A model generated the notes under the pieces. That model was not told the origin of the DNA and did not search any database. It saw nothing but the letters and a program-made list of their open reading frames with translations. The position numbers were made by a program, and so were the translations under genes. From Flavobacterium panici (GTDB lineage: Bacteria; Bacteroidota; Bacteroidia; Flavobacteriales; Flavobacteriaceae): 64,000 nucleotides of DNA. The stretch is from the NCBI RefSeq assembly GCF_903819335.1, contig NZ_CAIJDE010000049.1, forward strand, positions 62,001 through 126,000, given 5' to 3'. Of the stretch, positions 1 to 11,100 are shown piece by piece; the first letter of the stretch is position 1, and the number at the start of each line of letters is the position of its first letter.

Positions 1-347
1 TATAAATTGTGAAACAAAAATCCTTTTTGTAAAGGTGTTAATGGATATATATTAGCGACCTTACTTTGATGTACAGGCAGTTCTAAAAAATCCTTTAATC
101 TTTTATTTGATATAGTAGTCGGTAAACCATAGTCACTTACTGTTTTAATTTGATTAAGTGAATTGCTTTTTTGACTGTTTAAAAAAGTAATTAATTCCTC
201 TTTATTTGATTTAATTATTGATAAAAGCTCTTCGGGCAGTTTGGTCGTTTTTTTGCTTTTAATGCCCAGCTGACTATCTTTTACAAACAAAGTAATGTCG
301 TCACTTTTTAAAAATTCAATTATTTCGGGAATATTGTTACTTTTCAT
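1..347 (-). CDS. NRPS, N-terminal fragment (docking domain plus start of condensation domain), cut by window edge
   Basis: The first about 115 residues of a third NRPS are visible. The protein starts MKSNNIPEII and the reading frame is open to base 1. Residues 1-60 resemble the small TubC-type N-terminal docking domain. Around residues 98-115 the motif YPLTPLQKGFLFHNL is core C1 of a condensation domain. The fragment is nearly a copy of the N-terminus of the NRPS ending at 5139, in both DNA and protein, so these are paralogous modules. It begins 43 nt after the previous stop and is the next gene of the same minus-strand operon. The start at 347 was chosen because it aligns with the MKSKNIYKII start of its paralogue. 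Substrate and later domains lie outside the window. Confidence 0.9.
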   Translation of the reverse strand, partial: MKSNNIPEIIEFLKSDDITLFVKDSQLGIKSKKTTKLPEELLSIIKSNKEELITFLNSQKSNSLNQIKTVSDYGLPTTISNKRLKDFLELPVHQSKVANIYPLTPLQKGFLFHNL

Positions 348-390
348 TTTATACTTCTTTAAATAAAATTTGACTTAAATAAATTGCGGT

Positions 391-3300
391 TTATAAGATG
401 GAGATTTGATAATCATCTTCTTCAACTTCATCTTCTTCCTGATTAATAAATTGATTACTATGCGAGAGAATATCTTCTAATGCAGTTATATATGCATTGG
501 CTAATTTTTGAACCGTTTCTTTTTTGTAACGTTTTGCATCGTAGTTCCAATCTACTTGTAAGCTTCCGTCTATAATGATGCTGTCTATAGAAATTTTATG
601 CGGGTTTGCGTTTTGTTTGGCTACATTTAATCCTGTAGATTCAGAAGCTAAGTCAACCTTACTTTCCTTTTTTGCATCCAGAACATTTGTAAAACTTCCC
701 AGATAGTTAAAAGTTAAATCCTCATAAAATATTGATAAGTCAGATTTAATTTTTTCAGATTTCGATTCAAATTGCAATACATTATATCCAATTCCTTTGT
801 TAGGAACACCTCTTAGCATATCCTTTGTGTCTGCGATTAAAATACCTATATCATCTACTTCTCTTAAGTCTAAGCAAACAGGGTAAACACTGGTAAACCA
901 GCCTGTTGTTCTATTAATATCTACATCTTCGAATAATTCTTCTCTACCGTGTCCTTCTAGAGCAATAACTACTTTAAGGGCATCTATCCATTCTGATAAT
1001 GCTATTGTTAACGCACTAATTAAAATATCATTAATCTCTGTTCCGTACATAGTATGCATTTCATGTACAAGCAAATGGGTTAAAGCTGGTTCTAAAGAGA
1101 TTCTGATATTTTCAGTCTCGTTATAAGTGATTTGTTTATCATAAGATGTATCTACCGGCAGTGGGGAATAATTAGATAATGCTTCTTTCCAATAGATATA
1201 TTCGCTTTCAAGGTTCGCTGTACTTGCATAGCTATTAAGCTGTTCAACCCATTGACGGTATGAAGTTGCTTTTTCCGGTAAAGAAAGTTTACTTCCAGAG
1301 GAATGATTCTCGATAAGGTTTATAAGATCTTCTGTTAAAATTCTCCACGAAACCCCATCTACAGCTAAATGATGTATTGCGATAAACAAACGGTTCTCTT
1401 TTTCTTCCTCCGATGTTTCAAACAATACAAAACGAGCTAAATCGCCTTTAAAAATATCCAGATCAGCCTGATATTTTGTACCTGTTTCAGGAATATCTTT
1501 TAAGGAATCTACCTGCTCTATGTGTAATTTTGGAATATAGGATTCATATTTTTGTAAAGGATATATTGAGCCTTCATTTTGATAATAATTCATTCGCAAA
1601 ACATCGTGGTGTTTTACTAGTTCTGATAGTGCAAAAACAAGAGTTTCGTTTGTAATTGTTTTTGAAACTTTAAGCAATACAGATTGATTACTGTGATTAA
1701 CTGCTTCGTACCCTCTTTTAAAGAAAAGTTTTTGAATAGGATGTAATGGTACTTCTCCTTCTAAAAGTCCTGTCTCTTTTATTGCAGTATCTGCACTCTT
1801 TAAATGCAGGACAATCTCAGCAATAGTCTGGTAATTAAATACGTCTTTTACCTGAAAATGAATTCCAATTGATTTACTGCGGCTTGCCAGCTGAATGGCT
1901 TTAATAGAATCTCCTCCCAGTTCATAAAAATTATCATGAATACCTATTTTTTCTACGCCTAAAAGTTTCTGCCATATTACAACCAGCTGTTTTTCTAATT
2001 CTTCTACAGGTGCTGCATAGTTGTCATTAAATTCCGGAATTGGCAATGCATTTCTATTAATTTTACCTGCAGTAGTTGTAGGAAAAGCATCTAAACGAAC
2101 ATATACTCGAGGAACCATATACTCAGGCAGTTTGGTTTCCAGAAATTTTTGTACAGAAGCATTGCTAATTTCCTGACTTGAAACAATATAAGCAACAAGC
2201 TGCTTGCTTTTTGTATGGTCTTCTCTAATAATAACTGTAGATTCCTGAATTTCTTCTAAACTGTCCAGAACAGATTCAATTTCTTTTAACTGAATACGGT
2301 GTCCTCTTATTTTAACCTGATCGTCGATTCTTCCTGCATAATCAATTCTGCCTTGAGAATCCCATTTAGCCAAATCTCCTGTTTTGTAGCATATCGAATT
2401 GTTTATCGATACGAACTTCTCTGCTGTTAAAGATGGATTCCCTATATATCCTTTTGATACTCCACGTCCGCTTATATAAATTTCACCCACTACGCCTACT
2501 GGTACAGCTTTAGCATTAGCATCGAGAATGTATATTTTTGTGTTGGCGATAGGACGGCCTATTGAAATTTTTTCATCTTCTAATGAAACTTCAATTGCAG
2601 TACATCCTACAGTGGTTTCGGTAGGTCCGTATTCATTATAAATTTTACAGCTTTCATTGAGATTTTTTATAATTTCAATATGGCTTTTCTTTAATTCTTC
2701 TCCTCCGCAAATAAAGATTTCAATATTTGTTTTTTGAATGTCCAGATCTTTTATAATAGTAACGTGAGTTGGGGTCAACATTAAAGTATCAATTTCCGGA
2801 TTGTTTAAACATTCCTCCAGTAATTGATCCATACTCTTTTTTTCACTGCCTATATAAAGTTTTTTTCCTCTGGTAAGACTTGTAAAAATTACGGTTACAG
2901 ATAAATCAAATGACATTGAACTGATCAATCCCCAATTACCTTGTTCATTATTTTCGAAATAGTAATTATTTCCCCAGGAAATAAAGTTAAATAAGTTGCC
3001 GTGAGAAATCATACAGCCTTTAGGCTTGCCCGTAGAGCCAGATGTATAAAGTAAATAGGCTAAATCATTCGTCGTTACTTTAGGCAGTTCTACCTCATCG
3101 GCTTTTTTATTATGCAAGTCTAATTGTGCTATACTTATCCAAGTATAAGATTCTAATTCTGCCGGCTGATCCTCAATGTTGGTAATGATATTTGTACACA
3201 AACTTTCTTCCATTATATGGATTGTACGAGAATTTGGAAGCCCCTGATCAATTACCATATAAGAAGCTCCTGCTTTCATAACCGAAAGAATAGCCGTTAT

Positions 3301-5139
3301 CATATCTGTAGATCTCGTCATTCTAAGTGCAACAACAGATCCTGATTTTACTCCCGAATCGATAAGATTTGCTGCCCAAAGTTTTGATCGTAAATCAAGT
3401 TCTTTATAAGTAAGATGTTCCTCTTCAAAAACAAGAGCCGTTGCTTCTGGATTTAGCAAAACCTGCTCTGCTATTAAGTCTAAAACGGTCTTTTCTTTAT
3501 CGTAATCTGCTTCGGTATTATTAAATTCAATTAATAACTCTTCTTCCTTTTTAGTTAAATAGTTTAGCTCTTTTATATATTCAATATCATCTAAAAGGCT
3601 TTCAAAAAGTGTTTCAAAATGCCCTTTAATGTTTAATATACTTTCGTCTGAAATGAGTTCATTATTATATTGTAAAATAATTTTCAGCTGGTTTAAAGAA
3701 GCATAAACATCTAACGTAACTGCATAATTTGTATTTGTATCTCCTTTTAAATTTTGCATTCTTAATTCAGCATCTATACTTGGCGCATCCTCCTCATCAA
3801 GATAATTTTGAAAAGAAATTAAAGTATCAAACAAGGAACCTTTTATATTACTTTGAGATTCGATATCGTTTAGTGCTAAATCACCATATTCTTCCCTTGC
3901 AGTTGTATGCCCTTTTTGTAATTCCTGTAACCAATCTGCTATTTTAGCATCTTTATTCACGGTGCTGCATACAGGAATTGTATTCATGTACAATCCTATT
4001 TTTGCTTCTATATCTTCTTCTTTCGAATCTCTTCCTGATATTATCGCACCAAAAGCAACAGTCTCATTTCCTGTGTATTTCGATAATAAGTAAGCCCAAG
4101 CTCCCTGCAGTAAAGTATTTTCGGTAATGCGGTGTTTTTTTGTAAAAGCTTTTATCGATCCATTAATTGTGAATTCTATTTTTTTGTTGCCAAATAATTT
4201 GTTGCGTAAGGTATTATCCTTCACAAACGGAATATAACTTGGTATTGTAATATCTGAAAGATAGGTCTGCCAATAAGATAAACCTTTAGCCTCATTTACA
4301 CTTGAAATATGACGAAGATGTGATCCAAAATCATCTAAGGCCAGTTCTGGAAGTGTTCCTTTTTTTTCTAATTGTATATAAATAGAATGGAAATTTCTCA
4401 TTATGTTTTGAACAGACCATCCGTCTAGTATAATATGATGATGTGTAAATACAAAACGGGTATCATCCTCGCCAAACTTAATAAGGGTCATTCTGAACAA
4501 CGGAGCTTCTTCTAAGTTGAAACCAGCTTCTTCATCTGCTTTTAAAAACTTGTCAAAGGCTGATTGAAACTCTTCTTTTGATAAGCTGCTATAATCCAAC
4601 TCATTAATTGGTAATTGAACCTGATTATAAACCGTTTGAACAGGAATATCCAAATCCTGACCAAAAACTGCGGTTCTTAAAACGGTATGCTGCTGTAATA
4701 AATACATCCAGCTTTTATTAAAAGATTCTCTGGAAATTGCCCCTTTTAAATCGCAATGAAACTGGCATATGTAAGCCGATTTATCGTCATCGTATAAATT
4801 GTGAAATAAAAACCCTTTTTGCAAAGGTGTTAATGGATATACATTAGAAACCTTACTTTCATGTACAGGCATTTCTAAAAAATCCTTCAGTTTTTTATTG
4901 GTTATAGTAGTTGGCAAACCATAATCACTTACCGTTTTAACTTTATTAAGCGAGCTGTTTTTCTGGCTGTTTAAAAAAGTGATTAGCTCCTCTTTATTTG
5001 ATTTGATTATTGACAAAAGCTCTTCAGATAGTTTATTATCTGTTCTTTTCATCACCTTCAGTTCATTATCCTTCACAAATAATGAAATTCCATTACTTGT
5101 AAGAAGCTCAATGATTTTATAAATGTTTTTACTTTTCAT
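391..5139 (-). CDS. Non-ribosomal peptide synthetase, C-A-T-E, predicted Asn-activating with epimerisation
   Basis: This 1582-aa cytoplasmic NRPS adds one residue. Domains in order are a TubC-like docking domain (about 1-60), a condensation domain with HHHIILDGWS near 236, an adenylation domain (TSGSTGKPKG near 701, NEYGPTE, KIRGHRIQ), a carrier domain (LGGDSIKA, Ser near 1077) and a C-terminal epimerisation domain (HHLAVDGVS near 1259, EGHGRE and NRTTGWFTSVYP). Pocket residues read by alignment to GrsA from memory give DLTMIGEVGK, 8 of 10 identical to the Asn code DLTKLGEVGK, so D-Asn is likely. The tail EEDEVEEDDYQISIL is acidic and fits a short linear motif docking into the next TubC domain. 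It follows its upstream NRPS by 9 nt. The T-E half is very similar in DNA to that of the neighbour, pointing to module duplication or gene conversion. Substrate assignment is inference. Confidence 0.93.
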   Translation of the reverse strand: MKSKNIYKIIELLTSNGISLFVKDNELKVMKRTDNKLSEELLSIIKSNKEELITFLNSQKNSSLNKVKTVSDYGLPTTITNKKLKDFLEMPVHESKVSNVYPLTPLQKGFLFHNLYDDDKSAYICQFHCDLKGAISRESFNKSWMYLLQQHTVLRTAVFGQDLDIPVQTVYNQVQLPINELDYSSLSKEEFQSAFDKFLKADEEAGFNLEEAPLFRMTLIKFGEDDTRFVFTHHHIILDGWSVQNIMRNFHSIYIQLEKKGTLPELALDDFGSHLRHISSVNEAKGLSYWQTYLSDITIPSYIPFVKDNTLRNKLFGNKKIEFTINGSIKAFTKKHRITENTLLQGAWAYLLSKYTGNETVAFGAIISGRDSKEEDIEAKIGLYMNTIPVCSTVNKDAKIADWLQELQKGHTTAREEYGDLALNDIESQSNIKGSLFDTLISFQNYLDEEDAPSIDAELRMQNLKGDTNTNYAVTLDVYASLNQLKIILQYNNELISDESILNIKGHFETLFESLLDDIEYIKELNYLTKKEEELLIEFNNTEADYDKEKTVLDLIAEQVLLNPEATALVFEEEHLTYKELDLRSKLWAANLIDSGVKSGSVVALRMTRSTDMITAILSVMKAGASYMVIDQGLPNSRTIHIMEESLCTNIITNIEDQPAELESYTWISIAQLDLHNKKADEVELPKVTTNDLAYLLYTSGSTGKPKGCMISHGNLFNFISWGNNYYFENNEQGNWGLISSMSFDLSVTVIFTSLTRGKKLYIGSEKKSMDQLLEECLNNPEIDTLMLTPTHVTIIKDLDIQKTNIEIFICGGEELKKSHIEIIKNLNESCKIYNEYGPTETTVGCTAIEVSLEDEKISIGRPIANTKIYILDANAKAVPVGVVGEIYISGRGVSKGYIGNPSLTAEKFVSINNSICYKTGDLAKWDSQGRIDYAGRIDDQVKIRGHRIQLKEIESVLDSLEEIQESTVIIREDHTKSKQLVAYIVSSQEISNASVQKFLETKLPEYMVPRVYVRLDAFPTTTAGKINRNALPIPEFNDNYAAPVEELEKQLVVIWQKLLGVEKIGIHDNFYELGGDSIKAIQLASRSKSIGIHFQVKDVFNYQTIAEIVLHLKSADTAIKETGLLEGEVPLHPIQKLFFKRGYEAVNHSNQSVLLKVSKTITNETLVFALSELVKHHDVLRMNYYQNEGSIYPLQKYESYIPKLHIEQVDSLKDIPETGTKYQADLDIFKGDLARFVLFETSEEEKENRLFIAIHHLAVDGVSWRILTEDLINLIENHSSGSKLSLPEKATSYRQWVEQLNSYASTANLESEYIYWKEALSNYSPLPVDTSYDKQITYNETENIRISLEPALTHLLVHEMHTMYGTEINDILISALTIALSEWIDALKVVIALEGHGREELFEDVDINRTTGWFTSVYPVCLDLREVDDIGILIADTKDMLRGVPNKGIGYNVLQFESKSEKIKSDLSIFYEDLTFNYLGSFTNVLDAKKESKVDLASESTGLNVAKQNANPHKISIDSIIIDGSLQVDWNYDAKRYKKETVQKLANAYITALEDILSHSNQFINQEEDEVEEDDYQISIL

Positions 5140-5148
5140 TTTAATGAT

Positions 5149-8100
5149 TTATAAAGAGATAATTTCAAAATCTTCGTCTTTGGTTTGATTTCCACCTTGA
5201 TTAAAAATGTCATTACTATAAGAAAGAATATCCTCTAATGCAGCTATATAAGCATTGGCTAATTTTTGAATCGTTTCTTTTTTGTAACGTTTTGTATCGT
5301 ATTTCCAATCCAGATATAAAGTCCCATCTACAATAATACTATCTACGGCTATCTTATACGGGTTTACGTTTTGTTTTGCAATATTTAACCCCGTAGGTTC
5401 TAAGGCTAAGCCAATACTGTTTTTCGTTTCTTTAGAAAAACTATTGTCAAAATCACCTAAATAGTTAAAAATTAAATCTTCGTAGAATATTGATAAGTCA
5501 GATTTGATTTTTTCAGATTTCGATTCGAATTGCAATACATTATACCCAATTCCCTTGTTAGGAATATTTCTTAGCATATCCTTTGTGTCTGCTATTAAAA
5601 TACCTATGTCGTCTACGTCACTTAAGTCTAAACAAACCGGATAAACGCTGGTAAACCAACCTGTTGTTCTGTTAATATCTACATCTTCAAATAATTCTTC
5701 TCTTCCATGTCCTTCTAAAGCAATAACTACTTTAGGAACACCTGTCCATTCTGATAATGTCAAGGATAATGCACTGATCAAAATATCATTGATTTCTGTT
5801 CCGTACATACTATTTGTTTCATGTACAAGTAAATGGGTTAAAGGAGATGGTAATGAAACCTGAATCTTTTCTGTCTCTTCATAACTGATCCTTTTATCGT
5901 AAGATATATCTACAGGCAGTGGTGAATAATTAGATAATACTTCTTTCCAATAGATATATTCGTTTTCCAGTGTTGTTGTAGAGGCATAAACTCTTAAATG
6001 TTCCCCCCATTGACGGTACGAAGTTCCTTTAGCGGGCAGAGAAAATTTATTTCCAGATGAATGGTTCTCGACAAGGTTTATAAAATCTTCTGTTAGAATT
6101 CGTAAAGAAACCCCATCTACAGCTAAATGGTGTATTGCAATAAATAATCTATTTTCTTCTTCTTCCTGCGATGTTGCAAACAATACAAAGCGAGCTAAAT
6201 CACCTTTAAAAATATCCAGATCAGCCTGATATTTTGTACCTATTTCAGGAATATCTTTTAAAGAAAGTACCTGCTCTACTTGTAGTTGCGGAATAGACGA
6301 TTCATATTTTTGTGAAGGGTATATTGAGCCTTCATTTTTATAAAAATTCATTCGCAAAACATCATGATGTTTTACCAATTCTGATAAGCCAAAAACAAGG
6401 CTTTCATTTGTAATTGCTTTTGATACCTTAAGTAATATGGACTGGTTATTGTGACTGATTGCCTCGTACTCTCTTTTAAAGAAAAGTTTTTGAATTGGAT
6501 GTAACGGTACATCTCCGGCCAAAAATCCTGTTTCTTTTATTGCTGTATCTGTACTCTTTAAATGCAGTGCAATCTCAGAAATAGTCTGATAATTAAATAC
6601 ATCCTTTACCTGAAAATGAATTCCTATTGCTTTACTTCGGCTTGCCAGCTGAATAGCCTTGATGGAATCTCCTCCCAGTTCATAAAAATTATCATGAATA
6701 CCAACCTGATCGACTCCTAAAAGATCTTGCCAAAGCTCTACAAATTGTTTTTGTAATGTTTCTGTTGGTGCAACATAATTATTGGCAGTTTCCGGAGCTG
6801 GCAATGCTTTTTTATCAATCTTACCACCATCAGTCATTGAAAAAGCCGACAAGTGTACGTAAACTCTAGGCACCATATATTCAGGCAGGTGCTCCTCTAA
6901 CAGCTCTTGAATTTCTTTGTTTTTAATTTCTTCCTCACAAACAACATAGGCAACTAATTGCTTACTATGGTTGGAATCTTCATTTACCATAACCACAGAT
7001 TGTTGAATTTGAGGCAGACTGTTTAAAGCCAATTCAATTTCTCCCAAATGTATTCTGTATCCTCTTATTTTAACATGATCATCATTTCTTCCGTGGTATT
7101 CTATATTACCATCATTTAACCATTTTGCCATGTCTCCGGTTCGGTAAACTCTCTCTTTATTAAACATCCATTCAGAGTTGAATTTTTGAGAAGTAAGTTC
7201 CGGGTCCCCAACATAACCTACAGCTAATCCATCGCCGGCAATACATAATTCTCCTATAGTTCCTATTGGAGCTAAATTGCCATATTGATCTGTAATGTAA
7301 ATTCTTTCGTTAGGCAGTGGTTTCCCAATTGGAATGTAATCATGAAGGTCTAATTGTTCCGGATCTATTTTATATCCTGTAGAGTCTACGCAGGCTTCAG
7401 TAGGACCATAAAAATTATACAATTGTACTCCTGTTCCCAGTTTTGAATAAAAAGTCCTAACCAATTCCTTTTGTAAAACTTCACCAGCCAATATCCAGCT
7501 GGATAAAGTATTTAATGTGCTGTTTTCTGTCAGTGCATCAACAAAAAAGCGAAGATGTGTTGGAGTACCATCTGACAGGTCTATTTTATTGTCATTATAA
7601 AAAGCTATCAATTTAACCCCATCTTTACGAGTTTCATCATCTGTTATATACAAACTATGTCCTTGTAATAATCCTCCAAATATTTGCTGTACAGATGCAT
7701 CAAATGCATAGGATGCTAATAATGCTATATGTAAAGTTTTATCTCCATACGAATTATAAACACGGTTTTTTAACCCTTTTACCAAATTGATAACACTATT
7801 ATGTTTTATCATTACGCCTTTAGGCTTTCCTGTAGATCCTGATGTAAAAATGATATACATCAAATCCTCAGCTGCTATTTTTGGTAATGCTGCTTTATAA
7901 TCCGGTGTTATTAAATTATTTAGTTCTTCAACATTGATATAAGTATACGATTCCAACTCTATTGGTTTTTCTATACTATTTGAAATGACCACTTTTGCGT
8001 TACATTCTTCAAGCATAAAAACCACACGGGAAATACGCTGAGCAGGATCTATGGGCACATAAGATGCCCCTGTTTTCATTATAGCAAACATGGCCGTAAT

Positions 8101-11100
8101 CATATCTACAGAACGCGTCATGATAAGACCTACAACGTCTCCTGGTTTTACATTGCATTCCATAAGATATCCAGCCCAGTTTGTTGACTGCTGGTCGAGT
8201 TCTTTATAAGAAATACTTTTTTCTCCAAAAACAACAGCAGCGGTTTCTGGTTTTAATGAAACCTGCTCCGAAAATATATCCAAAACCGTTTTCCCCTTTT
8301 CGTAAACTTCTTCGGTATTATTAAACTCTTCTAATAGTCGAGAAATCTCGTCATTAGATAAAATTTCGATTTCTTTAAGTGTACCATTTTTTCCATCTAA
8401 AACCCAGTCAATAATGTTGTTGTAATAAGAAGCAAAACGTTCTACAGTTTCTTTTTTAAATAAATTAGTTTGATAGTCCAGATTAAAAACACTGCTGTTT
8501 TCTTTTTCTACCACACGCAGTACCAAATCAAATTTTGAGAACATATTAGGATGATCTATTTTAGATAATCGCAAGTCTGGCTGTTCTACACCTGACCAAT
8601 TGAAATTATGGTACTCAAAAGTGACATTAAATAGAGGATTATTGTTTGCATTGGGTTTTAATTCTAATTGATTTAATAGTCGGTCAAATGAATATTCTTC
8701 GTTAGCAAGACAATCTAAAACATGTGTTTTAACATTATCCAGAAACTCTAAAAATTCTAAATCCCCTTTTGCAGCGCAGCGCAGCGGTAATGTGTTAATA
8801 AATAAACCTATTAAATTTTTAAATTCACTATGCCAGCGGCCAATTGTAGAAGTACCAATTATGATATCTTCCTGATTGGTTAATTTTGATAGTAAAACGT
8901 AAAAAATTGTCAGGGTTAAGGTTGGCATTGTTACTACCTGCTGCTTACATATATCCTCTAATTTTTTTCTTTTATCTGCATTAATTTCAAAAGAAACCGT
9001 ACTGCCATCAGCATTTTTTATATTAGATTTAAGAAAGTCAAAAGGCATGTTTAAAGTTTCTGGGACCACACTATATTCCTGTAACCAGAACTCTTTTTCG
9101 GCAGTTAATTCTTTCTCTCTCAGCTTTTTTTCCTGCCACTCCACAAAATCTTTATATTGAACACTTAATTCATCTAATTGTCCTTTTCCATACAAAGTTT
9201 GAAATTCCTCGATCAAAACCTCAAATGAAGCCGCATCTATAACAATATGATGAATGTCTAATATGATATTAGTAATTACATTGTTTTCTTTATTAATCAA
9301 TACTCTAATTAAAGCAGGCTCGCTTAAATCAAAAGGTTTGATATGTTTTTTTAGTAATTCCTGAATATTTCCATCTTCATTCTCAATATATTGAATGCTG
9401 AAATCAACTTTATCGTGGATTTTTTGAATTGGTTCTCCATCTAAATCGTGGAAAGAAGTTCTTAAAATTTCATGTCGGCTGATTATTTTTTTGAAAACTT
9501 CCTCGCATAATTGAACATCTAAATCGCCTTCTACTTTTAATACTACCGGAGTATTATAAGAGATTGATTCTGTATCCATTTGATTCAGAATAAATAATCT
9601 TTTTTGAGTACTGAATAACGGATAATGTGATTTTACTGGAGCAGACTCAATTGTGACAATTGATTTTCCCAGAGAATTTTTAATTATTTCTAATTGATCT
9701 GCAAAATTGGTGTTTCTAAATAATTGGCTGACGTCTAAACTTATTCCAAATTCTTTTTGGATTTTTACTGCCAAAATCCCTATTCCTAAAGAATTTCCGC
9801 CCAGATGAAAAAAATTGTCTTTTGTTCCTATTCGTTCAATTCCAAAAAAGTCCTGCCAAACTTTAGCCAGCTGTTTTTCTAAATCAGTCACCGGAGCTAC
9901 ATAAGAATCGTCTTCTAAATGTTTTTTAGCTTTTTCAAATTCTTCTAAAAAAGCATCGTATTCTGCATTCAAATACTTATCACGCAATACATAGCGCTGG
10001 ATTTTTCCGCTTGTTGTTTTGTGTATTTTTTCTACAGCAATTACTTTTTTTACAGTAACACCAATGCGTTCGCTTATTATCTTTTTTACAGCATCTGCTA
10101 AAAGAACAAAATCCTTAACCTCACCTAAATAATGAACAAATACAAATAATTCGTCCTGATGGCTTTCTTCATTAAAAACATTACAGGAAACTGCTTGCTG
10201 AAATTTTATTTCAGGCAGTTCTTCTATTAAACTATCTAAATCATTAGGGAAATAATTTTGCCCGTTAATGATAATCATTTCTTTTTTTCTGCCTGTTATA
10301 ATCAATCGGCTGTTATGAATAAACCCAACATCTCCAGTATTGAACCATCCGTCATTTGAGATCACTTCTTGAGTTGCTTCATTGTCATTATAATAACCCA
10401 CGGTCATTGCAGGGCTTTTTAAGTGAATAACACCAAGTGTATCATCTAATAAGGTTTCACCCGTTTCATTTGTGATTTTTATCTCAGTACGATTGTAGGT
10501 GCCTAAATCTGCAAAAGAAGCAGTAGTATTAGAGCTTGTTTCCAAAAACTCTACTTTATCTCCAATGCTTAATTTATGTCGATTTAAAAAATATTCTTTA
10601 AAACCATCTTCTTCATTATATAAAGACACTCCCAAAACAGCTTCGGCAAGACCATAACTAGGGCTTACAGCTTCTTTTTTAAAACCATAAGGCTTAAGTG
10701 TTTCTGCAAATTTTCTACAAGTTTCAATAGATACTGGTTCAGCACTATTAATCATTAATCTTAATTTGTCAAACGAAAAATCTTCTAATTTTGCTTTCTC
10801 AATATTTTCGAGAACGTGTACATAGCCAAAATTTGGTGAACCCGAAATAGTGATTTCATTTACAGATAAATTTTCCAGCCATAATTCAGGACTTGAAAGA
10901 AACAGCATTGGCGGCATTAAAAATTGATCAGCATTTGCCAGCAATGGTAAAATGTGAAAGAAAATTAATCCCATGTCATGAGTTAGAGGCATCCATCCCA
11001 GAAACTTGTCTGAATCCTGAATGCTGCATTTTTCTAATGACATATTTATATTATATAAGATCCCATCCTGCTGGTTCATTACTCCTTTAGGAGATCCAGT

